Below, in pieces: positions 28,457-38,477 of a stretch of 64,000 nucleotides of DNA. Made by a program: the position numbers and the translations under genes. Each line of letters begins with the position of its first letter. The first letter of the stretch is position 1. The notes below the pieces were generated by a model that was not told where the DNA came from, did not search any database, and saw only the letters and a program-made list of their open reading frames with translations. Source of the DNA: Allorhodopirellula solitaria (lineage in GTDB: Bacteria > Planctomycetota > Planctomycetia > Pirellulales > Pirellulaceae); assembly GCF_007859855.1 (NCBI RefSeq), contig NZ_SJPK01000002.1:62001-126000 (forward strand). The letters are read 5' to 3'.

Positions 28457-28513
28457 GTTGACAACAGCGAACTCCATGTTCCGCTTGCTCAGCCTCCTGT
28501 CGAAAGAAAAATC

Positions 28514-28837
28514 ATGGCACATATCCTACCCCCCAAGCCCGTTGAACGAACCGTCAAGCTCGAGCCACACCAAGTGCTCTTGCGACCACTCGTCACGGAA
28601 AAGGGCGTTCACCGCGCCAGCCGAAACAATCAGTACGCGTTCCAGATCCACCGCGACGCGACTAAACTGGACGTACGAGCTGCTGTCGAGACGCTCTTCA
28701 ACGTCAAAGTCACCGCCGTTCGGACCCAGACCCGCAAAGGCAAATTTCGTCGCTTCCGCAACCGGATGGGACGCACCAGCGATTGGAAGAAGGCAATCGT
28801 GCAGCTGCACAACGATGACCGCATCGACTTCTTTTAA
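28514..28837 (+). CDS. rplW: 50S ribosomal protein L23
   Basis: L23 (107 residues) sits at the exit of the ribosomal tunnel and docks trigger factor and SRP. The conserved LLRPLVTEKGVH, YAFQIHRDATKLDVRAAVETLFNVKV and the basic loop before DWKKAIVQL identify it. The usual PLxTEK motif is intact. A basic N-terminal extension of about 18 residues precedes the motif. It is followed by a 111-bp spacer before rplB. Confidence 0.97.
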   Translation: MAHILPPKPVERTVKLEPHQVLLRPLVTEKGVHRASRNNQYAFQIHRDATKLDVRAAVETLFNVKVTAVRTQTRKGKFRRFRNRMGRTSDWKKAIVQLHNDDRIDFF

Positions 28838-28918
28838 CAGTTGGCGGTACGTGATTGCCTAATCACCTGACCGCCTCACTCCACCGCATCTATCATTCAC
28901 GCACCCAAACAGCCAAAC

Positions 28919-28944
28919 GCTAATCGCTAACTGCTAAAGCTAAA
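28919..28944 (+). repeat. GCTAA-type short repeat before rplB
   Basis: Four GCTAA words occur in 26 bases and end 4 bp before the rplB ATG. Related strings precede rplX (32724-32746) and, on the minus strand, rpoC (51174-51192). There is no normal Shine-Dalgarno sequence here, so the repeat occupies the ribosome loading region. Confidence 0.7.
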
Positions 28945-28948
28945 TTTC

Positions 28949-29809
28949 ATGGGCATTCGAATCTACAAGCCGACGAGCGCCGGCCGACGCAACGCGTCGG
29001 TCAGTGACTTCAAGGACCTGACCAAGGGTTACAAACCCGAACGGTCGCTGCTGCGTCCCAAACGCAAGACGGGCGGGCGAAACAACCAAGGCAAGATCAC
29101 ATCACGACACCGTGGTGGCGGACACAAACAGATGTACCGCATCGTCGACTTCCGCCGCGTCAAAGACGGCATGGTCGGAATGGTCGAATCGGTACAGTAC
29201 GACCCGAACCGCTCCGCTCGCATCGCATTGCTGAAGTACGCCGACGGCGAAAAGCTGTATGTGATCGCACCACAGGGCGTGAAAGCCGGCGATCGGCTCG
29301 AGAACGGCCCCGACGCTTCGCCCACCCTTGGCAACTGCCTGCCACTGAAGAACATTCCACTGGGTACTTCGGTCTGCTGCATTGAGATGCGAGCCGGACG
29401 GGGTGCGGTCATGTGCCGCTCGGCTGGCACACAAGCCACGCTGCAAGCCCGCGAAGCAGATTGGGCTCAGCTTCTTTTGCCTAGCGGTGAAGTTCGTCGT
29501 GTGCCCAGTGCCTGCCGTGCGACGGTTGGCCAAGTCGGCAACAACGATCACATGAAGGTTGTCATCGGCAAGGCCGGTCGAGCTCGTTGGATGGGCCGCC
29601 GACCTCACGTTCGCGGTACAGCTATGAACCCGATCGATCACCCGCACGGTGGTGGTGAAGGTCGTACCAAGGGCGGCCGTCATCCGGTCAGCCCACAGGG
29701 CAAGAGTGCCAAGGGCGGAGCAACGCGTCAACGACGCAAGCCGAGCAACTCGTCGATCGTTCGTCGTCGCAAGAGTCGTCGATACGGTCAATTGAAACTT
29801 CACAAGTAG
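28949..29809 (+). CDS. rplB: 50S ribosomal protein L2
   Basis: L2 (286 residues) is required for subunit joining and peptidyl-transferase activity. The N-terminal [19 protein letters not shown], the RNA-binding [19 protein letters not shown] and the catalytic-region motif [21 protein letters not shown], with its conserved His, are all intact. The length is slightly above the common 275. It is followed 29 bp later by rpsS. Confidence 0.99.
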   Translation: MGIRIYKPTSAGRRNASVSDFKDLTKGYKPERSLLRPKRKTGGRNNQGKITSRHRGGGHKQMYRIVDFRRVKDGMVGMVESVQYDPNRSARIALLKYADGEKLYVIAPQGVKAGDRLENGPDASPTLGNCLPLKNIPLGTSVCCIEMRAGRGAVMCRSAGTQATLQAREADWAQLLLPSGEVRRVPSACRATVGQVGNNDHMKVVIGKAGRARWMGRRPHVRGTAMNPIDHPHGGGEGRTKGGRHPVSPQGKSAKGGATRQRRKPSNSSIVRRRKSRRYGQLKLHK

Positions 29810-29838
29810 GCCGGCCAGCAAACGTCTGAGAATCAATC

Positions 29839-30108
29839 ATGAGTCGAAGCAGTAAAAAGGGTCCTTTCGTTGACCCCAAGTTATTTTTCAAGGTCCAAAA
29901 GGCGGCTGAGACCGGTTCGAGCGAACCGATCAAGACGTGGTCACGTGCCTGCACCATCGTTCCCGAGTTTGTCAACGTGACATTCATGGTTCACAACGGT
30001 CGGCAACACCTCAAGGTGTTGGTAACCGAGGACATGGTCGGTCATAAACTCGGTGAATTTTCACCGACCCGGACTTTCCGGGGCCACGGCGGTAAAGGCA
30101 AGCGGTAA
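29839..30108 (+). CDS. rpsS: 30S ribosomal protein S19
   Basis: S19 (89 residues) forms a complex with S13 in the 30S head near the A-site tRNA. It begins [15 protein letters not shown] and contains [21 protein letters not shown] and [20 protein letters not shown], all diagnostic. The length and ends match the family. Nine bases separate it from the strong AGGAG-preceded rplV region. Confidence 0.98.
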   Translation: MSRSSKKGPFVDPKLFFKVQKAAETGSSEPIKTWSRACTIVPEFVNVTFMVHNGRQHLKVLVTEDMVGHKLGEFSPTRTFRGHGGKGKR

Positions 30109-30126
30109 GCTTAGGAGTTGGTAAAC

Positions 30127-30486
30127 ATGTCTCAGTTCAAAGCACATCACAAGAATGCCCACATCAGCGCCCAAAAGGTGCGTCTGGTGGCCGACATGGT
30201 TCGGGGGATGTACGCCGACGAAGCGCTCGATACGCTCAAGTATCAACCGCAACGTGGTGCCCGCATGCTCGAGAAAGTGATCAAGAGTGCCGTCGGCAAC
30301 GCTCAGGATCCCGACCAAAACAGCGGTCGTGGTTTCCGGATCGAAGAGTTGGTGGTCACCGACGTTCGCGTCGATGGCGGTCCAATGTTCAAGCGAATTC
30401 GCCCACGTGCTCGTGGGATGGCATTCATGATTAAGAAGCGTTCCAGTCACATTCATGTCGGTTTGACACACATCGACGAAATTTAG
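30127..30486 (+). CDS. rplV: 50S ribosomal protein L22
   Basis: L22 (119 residues) lines the exit tunnel. SAQKVRLVADMVRG, an Ala/Leu-rich helix with KVIKSAVGNAQ, and the tunnel hairpin region GPMFKRIRPRARGMAF followed by KRSSHIHVGL are conserved. ATG 30127 is chosen because AGGAG (30113-30117) is spaced 9 bp upstream; a TTG at 30118 overlaps that site. The macrolide-relevant hairpin shows no obvious deletion. Confidence 0.98.
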   Translation: MSQFKAHHKNAHISAQKVRLVADMVRGMYADEALDTLKYQPQRGARMLEKVIKSAVGNAQDPDQNSGRGFRIEELVVTDVRVDGGPMFKRIRPRARGMAFMIKKRSSHIHVGLTHIDEI

Positions 30487-30497
30487 AGAGTTCAAAA

Positions 30498-31563
<1,066 letters not shown>

Positions 31564-31627
31564 GTGGCGACGGAGAGTCGAAACTGGACTGATCCCCCAA
31601 CCATTTCCCTTATTCGTTTGTTGAACG

Positions 31628-31834
31628 ATGACATCATTGACTGAACTTCACGAAATGAGCGATGAGCAGCTCGATGCGACTGCAAAAGAAGCGGCCGAGA
31701 CTTTGTTTCGTCTGCGGTTTCAGTCGCAGTCCGAGCGACTCAACACGCCCAGTGAAATCCGCAAGAATCGTCGGCTGATCGCTCGGATCAAAACGATTCA
31801 AACCCAGCGAACGACCGCGTCGCAAACCGCCTGA
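31628..31834 (+). CDS. rpmC: 50S ribosomal protein L29
   Basis: L29 (68 residues) lies next to the tunnel exit beside L23. The two-helix protein shows LHEMSDEQLDATAKEAAETL, LFRLRFQSQSERL and IRKNRRLIARIKTI, with the typical RRxIARIKT ending. The length is normal. It is preceded by a 64-bp spacer and followed by an 87-bp spacer to rpsQ. Confidence 0.97.
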   Translation: MTSLTELHEMSDEQLDATAKEAAETLFRLRFQSQSERLNTPSEIRKNRRLIARIKTIQTQRTTASQTA

Positions 31835-31921
31835 GTGCGGGCCGCGTCGCTACCGAATCAACCACCGAGGCCTGTTCGGCCTCGCCAGTACAATCCTTCC
31901 ATTTAAATTGTCCGAAACGTC

Positions 31922-32278
31922 ATGCCTAAACGCGTGTTAGCCGGAGTCGTCACCAGCGACAAGATGAACAAGACGCGCCGCGTCGAGATCAATCGCGTGG
32001 TCCAACATCCGAAGTATAAGAAATACGTTCGCAGTCGAACTGTGTGTCACGTCCATGACGAAGACAACGAGTCGGGTGTGGGAGATCGCGTCGAGATCAT
32101 CGAGTCCGAACCGTTGAGCAAGCTCAAACGGTGGCGTCTTGTGCGTGTACTCGAGAAGAGTACCGCCGTGGACGTGGTCGCGCTAAGAGCGGCTCGCAAA
32201 GAGGCCATCAATGCTGCCGAAAGCGAGACCATCGAAGCCGCCCATGCGGGCGAGTCCCCCTCAGGCGACGCGTCGTAA
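31922..32278 (+). CDS. rpsQ: 30S ribosomal protein S17 with C-terminal extension
   Basis: S17 binds 16S rRNA early in assembly. The OB-fold core VLAGVVTSDKMNKTRRVEINR, HPKYKKYVRSRTVCHVHDE and GDRVEIIESEPLSKLKRWRLV are conserved up to about residue 83. The protein then continues for about 35 residues (Ala/Glu-rich, ending in GESPSGDAS), making it 118 residues instead of about 85. The tail looks disordered and its role is unknown. Confidence 0.97.
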   Translation: MPKRVLAGVVTSDKMNKTRRVEINRVVQHPKYKKYVRSRTVCHVHDEDNESGVGDRVEIIESEPLSKLKRWRLVRVLEKSTAVDVVALRAARKEAINAAESETIEAAHAGESPSGDAS

Positions 32279-32326
32279 TTAAGTAAAAGCGTCGGAAACC
32301 ATCTATTTGTCGTTGAAGTAAATTAA

Positions 32327-32695
32327 ATGATCCAACAAGAAACTCGGCTCGACGTCGCGGACAACACCGGTGCTCGTCAAGTGATGTGCATCAAGGTGCT
32401 CGGCGGAAGTCGCCGGCGGTTCGCAACGGTCGGTGACGTGATCGTTTGCAGCGTCAAAAGCGTGATTCCCGGTAGCGAAGTCAAGAAGAAAGCGGTTGTG
32501 CGTGCGGTCATCGTGCGTACGAAAACGCCGACTCGTCGCCCCGATGGAAGCTATATCCGATTCGATTCCAACGCCGTCGTGTTGGTCGACAAGGATCGCA
32601 ACCCCCGTGGTACACGAATTTTTGGTGCCGTCGCTAGAGAGCTTCGGGAGCACAAATTCACCAAGATCGTCAGCTTGGCCAACGAAGTCGTCTGA
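32327..32695 (+). CDS. rplN: 50S ribosomal protein L14
   Basis: L14 (122 residues) forms part of the bridge to 16S r[59 protein letters not shown] and [14 protein letters not shown] are all diagnostic and the length is exact. It is followed by rplX after a 58-bp spacer holding a GCTAA-type repeat. Confidence 0.99.
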   Translation: MIQQETRLDVADNTGARQVMCIKVLGGSRRRFATVGDVIVCSVKSVIPGSEVKKKAVVRAVIVRTKTPTRRPDGSYIRFDSNAVVLVDKDRNPRGTRIFGAVARELREHKFTKIVSLANEVV

Positions 32696-32723
32696 ACGAG
32701 CTTTCAACTGAGACCGAAACACA

Positions 32724-32746
32724 GCTAGTCGCTAATTGCTAGAAGC
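32724..32746 (+). repeat. GCTAA-type short repeat before rplX
   Basis: GCTAGTCGCTAATTGCTAG lies 8-30 bp before the rplX ATG (32754). It resembles the strings before rplB and rpoC in both composition and position. Confidence 0.65.
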
Positions 32747-32753
32747 AAACAAA

Positions 32754-33101
32754 ATGAATTTTCGAATCAATGACGAAGTGATCGTGATTTCCGGAGCCAG
32801 CAAAGGGCACCAAGGAAAGATTATCAAGATCGATCGCGACGCCAAAAAGGTGATTGTCGAAGGTGCCGCCAAGGTCTGGAAGCACGTTCGTCAAAGCCAA
32901 AAGAACCCGCAGGGTGGTCGTCTCAGCAAAGAGATGCCTATCAGTGCCAGCAACGTGATGATCGTTGACCCGTCGACTGGCAAGCCCAGTCGTATCGGAC
33001 TGCGGTTCCTCCAAGATGGCAGTAAAGAACGGTTCGCCAAACAGAGTGGCACGAGTTTGGGCCAGGTATCGCCCGCCAAATCGAGTCGAGCAGCGAAGTA
33101 A
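32754..33101 (+). CDS. rplX: 50S ribosomal protein L24
   Basis: L24 (115 residues) is an assembly initiator protein. The KOW motif is at the N-terminus (NDEVIVISGASKGHQGKIIKI), and KVIVEGAAKVWKHVRQSQKNPQGG with KEMPISASNVMIVDPSTGKPSRIG follow as in the family. ATG 32754 is preferred over an in-frame start six codons earlier because KOW proteins begin near here. A Ser/Ala/Lys-rich tail ends the protein. Confidence 0.97.
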   Translation: MNFRINDEVIVISGASKGHQGKIIKIDRDAKKVIVEGAAKVWKHVRQSQKNPQGGRLSKEMPISASNVMIVDPSTGKPSRIGLRFLQDGSKERFAKQSGTSLGQVSPAKSSRAAK

Positions 33102-33181
33102 AGTTCTCGGTTGCCGTATCCTCCGGCGACGATCTCCAATTTTAATTTCCACCGCAAATCACACTGGCGCGAACGCCTCCC

Positions 33182-33757
33182 ATGTCCACAAACAAACCAC
33201 GATTGCAAGCTCGCTACGAGGAATCCGTACGGGAAGCCTTGAAAGCGCAGTTCGGTTATACCAACCCACACCAAGTCCCTCGGCTAGAGAAGATCACGCT
33301 GAACATGGGAGTGGGTGCCGCTGTCGCAGACAAAAAAGTCCTCGACATGGCATACGAGTCCATGACCCAGATCACTGGTCAAAAGCCAGTCCTGACTTTG
33401 GCTCGCAAATCGGTTGCTACCTTCCGACTGCGTGAAGGCATGCCAATCGGATGCATGGTGACGCTTCGTCGTCAGCGCATGTATGAGTTCCTCGATCGTT
33501 TGATCTCCGTGGTGCTGCCTCGGGTTCGTGACTTTCGCGGGATCAATCGCAACGCTTTCGATGGCCGCGGCAACTACACGCTGGGCCTGAACGAGCAACT
33601 CGTTTTCCCAGAACTCAACCCCGACAAGTTCGTGCGTCCTCAAGGAATGAACATTAGCATGATCACTTCGGCTCGTACCAACGACGAAGGCCGGGCCTTG
33701 CTTGAACAGTTCGGAATGCCGTTCAAGCAGCCCAAAGAGAAATCCGGCGCGGCGTAA
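33182..33757 (+). CDS. rplE: 50S ribosomal protein L5
   Basis: L5 (191 residues) binds 5S rRNA and contacts P-site t[61 protein letters not shown] and the C-terminal [21 protein letters not shown] are conserved. The length is about ten above the usual 180, from extra residues at both ends. An 80-bp spacer precedes it. Confidence 0.98.
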   Translation: MSTNKPRLQARYEESVREALKAQFGYTNPHQVPRLEKITLNMGVGAAVADKKVLDMAYESMTQITGQKPVLTLARKSVATFRLREGMPIGCMVTLRRQRMYEFLDRLISVVLPRVRDFRGINRNAFDGRGNYTLGLNEQLVFPELNPDKFVRPQGMNISMITSARTNDEGRALLEQFGMPFKQPKEKSGAA

Positions 33758-33850
33758 AGCTCTGCCTGTGATCGATTCACATTAAACCACCTCACCGTTA
33801 CGTTTCCCAAATGGGCCTTACCGCCCGCTCCGTTCACCGCAGGTCCTTTC

Positions 33851-34036
33851 GTGGCAAGCAAATCCAAAATCGCCAAGGCGGCTCGCACGCCAAAGTTTTC
33901 CTCACGGAAAGAAAACCGCTGCAACTATTGTGGTCGTCCGCGGTCGGTCTATCGCAAATTCGGCTTGTGCCGGATCTGTTTTCGCCTAAATGCGAACATC
34001 GGGTTGATCCCCGGCGTGCGTAAGGCCAGTTGGTGA
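33851..34036 (+). CDS. rpsZ: 30S ribosomal protein S14, zinc-binding type
   Basis: This 61-residue S14 is the short type with four Cys ligands (CNYCGR and CRICFR). [19 protein letters not shown] and [14 protein letters not shown] with [11 protein letters not shown] match the zinc form closely. Translation starts at GTG 33851. No zinc-free S14 is seen in the cluster, so under zinc shortage any replacement would have to be encoded elsewhere. Confidence 0.97.
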   Translation: MASKSKIAKAARTPKFSSRKENRCNYCGRPRSVYRKFGLCRICFRLNANIGLIPGVRKASW

Positions 34037-34067
34037 GATTGGAAACAGTAAAAGGGAACCCACAGCT

Positions 34068-34463
34068 ATGATGACCGACCCCATTGCCGACATGCTCACA
34101 CGAATCCGTAACGCGGTGCGTGTTGAACGGCCCTATGTTGATATTCCTGCCAGCCGCGTCAAACGCGGATTGGCCGACGTCCTGAAGCGAGAAGGCTTCA
34201 TCTGGGACTGGAAAGAGGAAGACACTGAACCTGTCAAGACGCTGCGTCTGGAGCTGAAGTACGGCCCCAATGGCGAACGTGTGATTCAGACAATCAAGCG
34301 ACTCAGCAAACCGGGACGCCGGATGTACTCACGCAGCAAAGAGCTGCGTCCCGTACTCGGCGGCCTCGGAATCCGAATCATCAGCACCAGCAAAGGTGTG
34401 GTGAGTGACCGGGAAGCTCGGCGCGATAAAATCGGCGGCGAAGTCCTCTGCGAAGTCTCCTGA
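34068..34463 (+). CDS. rpsH: 30S ribosomal protein S8
   Basis: S8 (131 residues) binds helix 21 of 16S rRNA and in Escherichia coli represses the spc operon. TDPIADMLTRIRNAV, VLKREGFIWDW, SKPGRRMYSRSKELRPVLGGLGIRI and STSKGVVSDREARRDKIGGEVLCEV are diagnostic. Two consecutive Met codons occur at the start. It is preceded by a 31-bp spacer after S14. Confidence 0.98.
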   Translation: MMTDPIADMLTRIRNAVRVERPYVDIPASRVKRGLADVLKREGFIWDWKEEDTEPVKTLRLELKYGPNGERVIQTIKRLSKPGRRMYSRSKELRPVLGGLGIRIISTSKGVVSDREARRDKIGGEVLCEVS

Positions 34464-34544
34464 GGCTCTGTCGTTCTACTTTTCAACACCTCGATTGATC
34501 GGGGTGATTCTCCCACATCCCTAGTTTGATCAAGCGAATCAGCC

Positions 34545-35090
34545 ATGAGCCGCATCGGTAAAAAGCCCATTGCGATCCCTGCCGGCGTCACGATTGCAGT
34601 CAACGACCGCACCGTCAATGTAGAAGGCCCTAAAGGTAAGTTGACGTTCACGCATCGTCCTGAAGTCAGCATCAGCGTCGACTCCGATGCCAACGACGTC
34701 AGCGTCACGCGAGCTGACGACTCCCGCCCTTCACGAGAATTCCACGGCCTCACACGTGCCATCGTGGCCAACATGGTCGAGGGTGTGACGCAGGGTTACG
34801 AGAAGAAACTCGAAATCGTTGGGGTGGGTTACCTGGCGTCCATCAGTGGCGATACACTGCAGCTTCGAGTCGGTTTCGCCAACGAGCTGCACCGCAAGAT
34901 CCCGGCTGATTTGACCGTGACCTGTCCCGATCAAACGCACGTTGTCGTGCAAGGCTGTGACAAACAGCGGGTAGGCCAGTTCGCTGCCGACATCCGCTCA
35001 CTGCGCAAACCCGAACCATACAAGGGCAAGGGCGTTCGCTACCAGGGCGAATACGTCAAGATCAAGCCCGGCAAGTCCGCTACCAAATAA
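34545..35090 (+). CDS. rplF: 50S ribosomal protein L6
   Basis: L6 (181 residues) is located near the factor-binding site. MSRIGKKPIAIPAGV, the internally repeated fold, LTRAIVANMVEGVTQGYEKKLEIVGVGY and the C-terminal RKPEPYKGKGVRYQGEYVK identify it. The length and both ends are normal. Confidence 0.98.
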   Translation: MSRIGKKPIAIPAGVTIAVNDRTVNVEGPKGKLTFTHRPEVSISVDSDANDVSVTRADDSRPSREFHGLTRAIVANMVEGVTQGYEKKLEIVGVGYLASISGDTLQLRVGFANELHRKIPADLTVTCPDQTHVVVQGCDKQRVGQFAADIRSLRKPEPYKGKGVRYQGEYVKIKPGKSATK

Positions 35091-35112
35091 TCATCACCAT
35101 CGGTGTATTGTC

Positions 35113-35481
35113 ATGGATAAAAACAAAAAGATTCAGTCGCGGCGACTTCGCCGTCGCCGTCACGTTCGAAACAAATTGCGTGGTGACTCCAACCAACCGC
35201 GTCTCTGCATCGAACGCTCCCTGAAGCACTTCGCTTGCCAGGTCGTCGATGACGAGCAGGGCAAGACGCTCGTTAGTGCGAGCACGCGTGACAAAAGCGT
35301 CCGTGATCAAGTGAAATCCGGTGGCAACTGTGACGCAGCGGCAATCGTTGGTAAGCTGGTCGCCGAACGGGCCGCCGAAGCCGGTATCAAGATCGCCCAA
35401 CTCGATCGGGGTCACAACAAGTATCACGGTCGGGTTCGCGCCTTCGCCGATGCCGCTCGTGAAGCCGGACTCCAGTTCTAA
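35113..35481 (+). CDS. rplR: 50S ribosomal protein L18
   Basis: L18 (122 residues) binds 5S rRNA with L5. A basic N-terminus (RRLRRRRHVRNKLRG) precedes RLCIERSLKHFACQVVDDEQGKT, LVSASTRDK, AAIVGKLVAERAAEAGI and the C-terminal YHGRVRAFADAAREAGLQF. All are conserved and the length is typical. Confidence 0.98.
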   Translation: MDKNKKIQSRRLRRRRHVRNKLRGDSNQPRLCIERSLKHFACQVVDDEQGKTLVSASTRDKSVRDQVKSGGNCDAAAIVGKLVAERAAEAGIKIAQLDRGHNKYHGRVRAFADAAREAGLQF

Positions 35482-35564
35482 CCGTCACACCGCCTTTTTC
35501 ACTCAATAAACCGCAGTCGGCCGCACTCCGCCCCTGCAAACCTTCCAGCAGATTATTTGCCAAA

Positions 35565-36095
35565 ATGAGTAACGCACGCAGCAACAGACGCAAAAACGAA
35601 GAGCCAGCTTTGGAAAGCGGTCTGGTCGACCGGATCGTGAAAATCAAACGCTGTGCCGCTGTCGTCAAGGGCGGTCGTCGTTTCAGCTTTGCCGCCATGG
35701 TCGTCGTGGGCGATAGCAACGGAAGAGTCGGCTGGGGCTACGGCAAGGCCAATGAGGTCCCGCCAAGCGTTCAGAAAGCGACTAAGCAAGCGTCACGCAG
35801 CATGATTGAAGTGCCGCTGGTCGAAGGCAGTATCCCCCACCAAGTCTGGGGCCACTTCGGTGCCGCCAAGGTTGTTCTGATCCCAGCTGGAGCGGGTACC
35901 GGTATCATCGCCGGCCAAGCTGTCCGGGCTGTCTGCGAAGCCTGCGGCATCCACGATATCCTGACCAAGTCCTATGGAACGAACAATCCCGTGACCCTGG
36001 TCAAGGCCACCCTCGACGCCATGAGCAAACTGCGGACTCGCGAACAGATCGCTGCTCTACGTGGTCTGTCCCCCGAAGAGCTCATCGAGGCCTAA
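35565..36095 (+). CDS. rpsE: 30S ribosomal protein S5
   Basis: S5 (176 residues) influences decoding accuracy. LVDRIVKIKRCAAVVKGGRRFSFAAMVVVGD with GRVGWGYGKANEVPPSVQKA, GAAKVVLIPAGAGTGIIAG and GTNNPVTLVKATLDAM are diagnostic. It is directly followed by rplO after 114 bp. In many bacteria rpmD (L30) lies between them, but there is no room for it here. Confidence 0.98.
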   Translation: MSNARSNRRKNEEPALESGLVDRIVKIKRCAAVVKGGRRFSFAAMVVVGDSNGRVGWGYGKANEVPPSVQKATKQASRSMIEVPLVEGSIPHQVWGHFGAAKVVLIPAGAGTGIIAGQAVRAVCEACGIHDILTKSYGTNNPVTLVKATLDAMSKLRTREQIAALRGLSPEELIEA

Positions 36096-36209
36096 ACCGC
36101 GAGACGAAAAGAGGCCCGCCTCTTTTCCGGATAGCTTCCATTCAATCAGAAGGATGTTGAGCGAGCGATTGTCTCAGCCCTCAGTCCTCCCCAACTCAGT
36201 ACCGTTACT

Positions 36210-36707
36210 ATGCAACTCAACGACGTCCATCGCGGAATTACCAAGCACCGCAATCGAAAACGTATCGGCCGCGGCCCCGGTAGCGGCACCGGCAAAACCT
36301 CCGGACGTGGACACAAGGGCCACAAGAGCCGTAGTGGTTACAGCCGCAAACCTAACTTCCAAGGCGGGGCGATGCCCATGTTCCGCCGGATTCCAAAACG
36401 CGGCTTCCATAACAAGTGGGCGGTTTCCGTCTTTGCTGTCAACGTCGAACGTCTCAATGAGATCTTCAACGACGGCGATACCGTTACCCTCGAGGCAATG
36501 GCCGCTAAGAACGTTGCGAAAGGCACGTTCGACGAGGTCAAGATTCTCGGCGATGGTGAGATCACCAAGAAGTTGACAGTGCGAGCGCACCGCTTCAGCA
36601 AGTCCGCCGAAGAGAAGATCACCGCTGCTGGCGGAACGATCGACAAGATCCCAGCGAAACGGACTCCCGATGAACGCGTCGCGGATCTGAAGAAGGAAAA
36701 GGCCTAA
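36210..36707 (+). CDS. rplO: 50S ribosomal protein L15
   Basis: L15 (165 residues) is a late assembly protein. The Gly/Arg-rich N-region ([20 protein letters not shown], then [24 protein letters not shown]) and the C-terminal [21 protein letters not shown] are characteristic. A charged tail of about 15 residues follows. It is the last ribosomal gene before secY, separated by a 350-bp spacer. Confidence 0.98.
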   Translation: MQLNDVHRGITKHRNRKRIGRGPGSGTGKTSGRGHKGHKSRSGYSRKPNFQGGAMPMFRRIPKRGFHNKWAVSVFAVNVERLNEIFNDGDTVTLEAMAAKNVAKGTFDEVKILGDGEITKKLTVRAHRFSKSAEEKITAAGGTIDKIPAKRTPDERVADLKKEKA

Positions 36708-37057
36708 ACGGCACCATCCGCGGTTCGCCGTCAGACCCCTGTGACTTCTGCTTGATCGACGTTGATCCATAGTGGGTCGCCTGGAAACTGTCGAACCTAT
36801 TCAGCGGTTCCTACGTGCCAACCGCATTTTGTCGTGCGGCCCTGGCAGTCCAGGGCCCAGCGGCTGAGACGGATCAGCTCTGACTAACAACAATGCCTGC
36901 GTCCCGGCAATTGCCACTCTCAACGGTGGCGAACGCCTTCCCGGCTGATCCCGATTTCGTTTTCCAAAGCGCTCTCGTACTGATCCACGCCGATCGCTAG
37001 ACTCTCCGGCTTGCTAAGCCCCCACTCACCCTCCAACGCTCGACGACGGACGGATCG
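36708..37057. other. Spacer between rplO and secY
   Basis: No gene is supported in this 350-bp gap. It holds the perfect hairpin at 36838-36857. The distance suggests that secY-adk may be served by its own promoter, but no consensus hexamers were clear. Confidence 0.5.
36838..36857 (+). repeat. Perfect 8-bp hairpin in the rplO-secY spacer
   Basis: GGCCCTGG and CCAGGGCC pair perfectly around a CAGT loop. No T-run follows, so it is unlikely to be an efficient intrinsic terminator. RNA processing or a mobile repeat remnant are alternatives. Confidence 0.6.
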
Positions 37058-38452
37058 ATGTTCGAAAAGCTCCGAATCATTTTCTCGATTCCCGAACTCC
37101 GCAAGAAGATCTTGCTGACCATCGGGCTGCTTGCTGTTTACCGGATCGGATTTCACATTCCGCTGCCGATGATTGCCGCCAATCTCGAGGATGCCGCTGG
37201 TGGTGGCGCCTCCGATTTCCTGCAAAAGGTCAGCGTCTTTGCCGCCAGTGATTTGCGTCAAGCAACAATCTTTGGCCTTGGGATCATGCCATATATCTCG
37301 GCATCGATCATCTTCCAACTGCTCGGTAGCGTCTATAAGCCGCTCGAACAGCTGAAGAAGGAAGGTGAGGCCGGCCGTAAGAAGCTCAATGAGTACACCC
37401 GGTACCTGACGGTGTTGATCTGTCTCGTGCAGAGCTACATGTATCTCAAGTTCATGTTGATGGCGGGGGCCGACGGACAGAGCAATATCAACCCCAGCTT
37501 CATGAATGCAGATCAAGAACTGTATTTCGGTTGGCAGATCGTTGCCGTGCTCACCATGACCACGGGTACCGTGTTCCTGATGTGGTTGGGTGAGCAGATT
37601 GATGAGTACGGGATCGGCAACGGTATCAGCTTGCTCATCATGGCAGGCATCCTCGCTCAAATGCCGAAAGCTCTCTACGAGCTCGTCTTGGGAATGAAAC
37701 CCGAACTGACTGGACTCGCCAAAGGGCAGGTCGGTATCGAAACTCTGATTATCCTCGTCGTGTTGTTCGTTGTGGTTGTTTTTGGGGTCGTGTTCATCAC
37801 TCTCGGTCAACGCAAAATCCCCACGCAGTCAGCCAAGTTTACCCGCGGACGCCGAGTCTACGGCGGAACCCGCCAGTTCTTGCCACTGCGAATCAACCAA
37901 GCGGGCGTGATGCCCATCATTTTCGCCAGCAGCTTGTTGATGATCCCAGGCGTGTTCTTCAGCTTCCTGGCCGGCCGCTTTGACTCCTCGGGAACACTCT
38001 TCCGAGCACTCAACACGATGAGTCTGACGCTGAGTGACCAAACGTCATACTTCTTCAACCTGCTGTACGTCGCGTTGATTTTCTTCTTCTGCTACTTCTG
38101 GACGGCGATCACGTTCAATCCGAAGGAGATGAGTGATAACCTCAAGGAAAGCGGCACCTTTATCCCCGGCTATCGGCCAGGCCGCCGAACGACCGATTAC
38201 CTCGAGAAGGTGATGGTCCGGATCACCTACGTCGGTGCAGCATTCCTCGGACTGATCGCCATCGTTCCCACGATCGTCTACGGCTCGCTCGGCGTGCCTT
38301 ATTCGATCGCTGGCTTCTACGGGGGTACCGGTCTCCTGATTGCCGTCAGTGTGGCATTTGACTTGGTCCAGAAGATCGACAGTCACCTCGTGATGCGAAA
38401 CTACCGCGGCCTGCTCGAAGGAGCCGGTGGCGGCACCTCCCCGGTAGTCTAG
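37058..38452 (+). CDS. secY: Protein translocase subunit SecY
   Basis: SecY (464 residues) is the channel of the Sec translocon with ten predicted membrane helices. ELRKKILLTIGLLAVYRIGFHIPLP matches the start of TM1, followed by the plug region, LGIMPYISASIIFQLL, GIGNGISLLIMAGI, and the cytoplasmic loops QRKIPTQSAKFTRGRRVYGG and YFWTAITFNPKEMSDNLKESG. These loops contact SecA and the ribosome. A periplasmic loop near residues 130-155 is slightly extended. It is followed 25 bp later by adk. Confidence 0.98.
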   Translation: MFEKLRIIFSIPELRKKILLTIGLLAVYRIGFHIPLPMIAANLEDAAGGGASDFLQKVSVFAASDLRQATIFGLGIMPYISASIIFQLLGSVYKPLEQLKKEGEAGRKKLNEYTRYLTVLICLVQSYMYLKFMLMAGADGQSNINPSFMNADQELYFGWQIVAVLTMTTGTVFLMWLGEQIDEYGIGNGISLLIMAGILAQMPKALYELVLGMKPELTGLAKGQVGIETLIILVVLFVVVVFGVVFITLGQRKIPTQSAKFTRGRRVYGGTRQFLPLRINQAGVMPIIFASSLLMIPGVFFSFLAGRFDSSGTLFRALNTMSLTLSDQTSYFFNLLYVALIFFFCYFWTAITFNPKEMSDNLKESGTFIPGYRPGRRTTDYLEKVMVRITYVGAAFLGLIAIVPTIVYGSLGVPYSIAGFYGGTGLLIAVSVAFDLVQKIDSHLVMRNYRGLLEGAGGGTSPVV

Positions 38453-38477
38453 TTCTGCCAGCGGGGAATCCAGAATC

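Noticed and set aside
28276-28460. Possible transposon or gene fragment at the rplD-rplW junction
   Set aside because: The region is the normal L4 C-terminus plus a 57-bp spacer; extra frames here are out-of-frame shadows.
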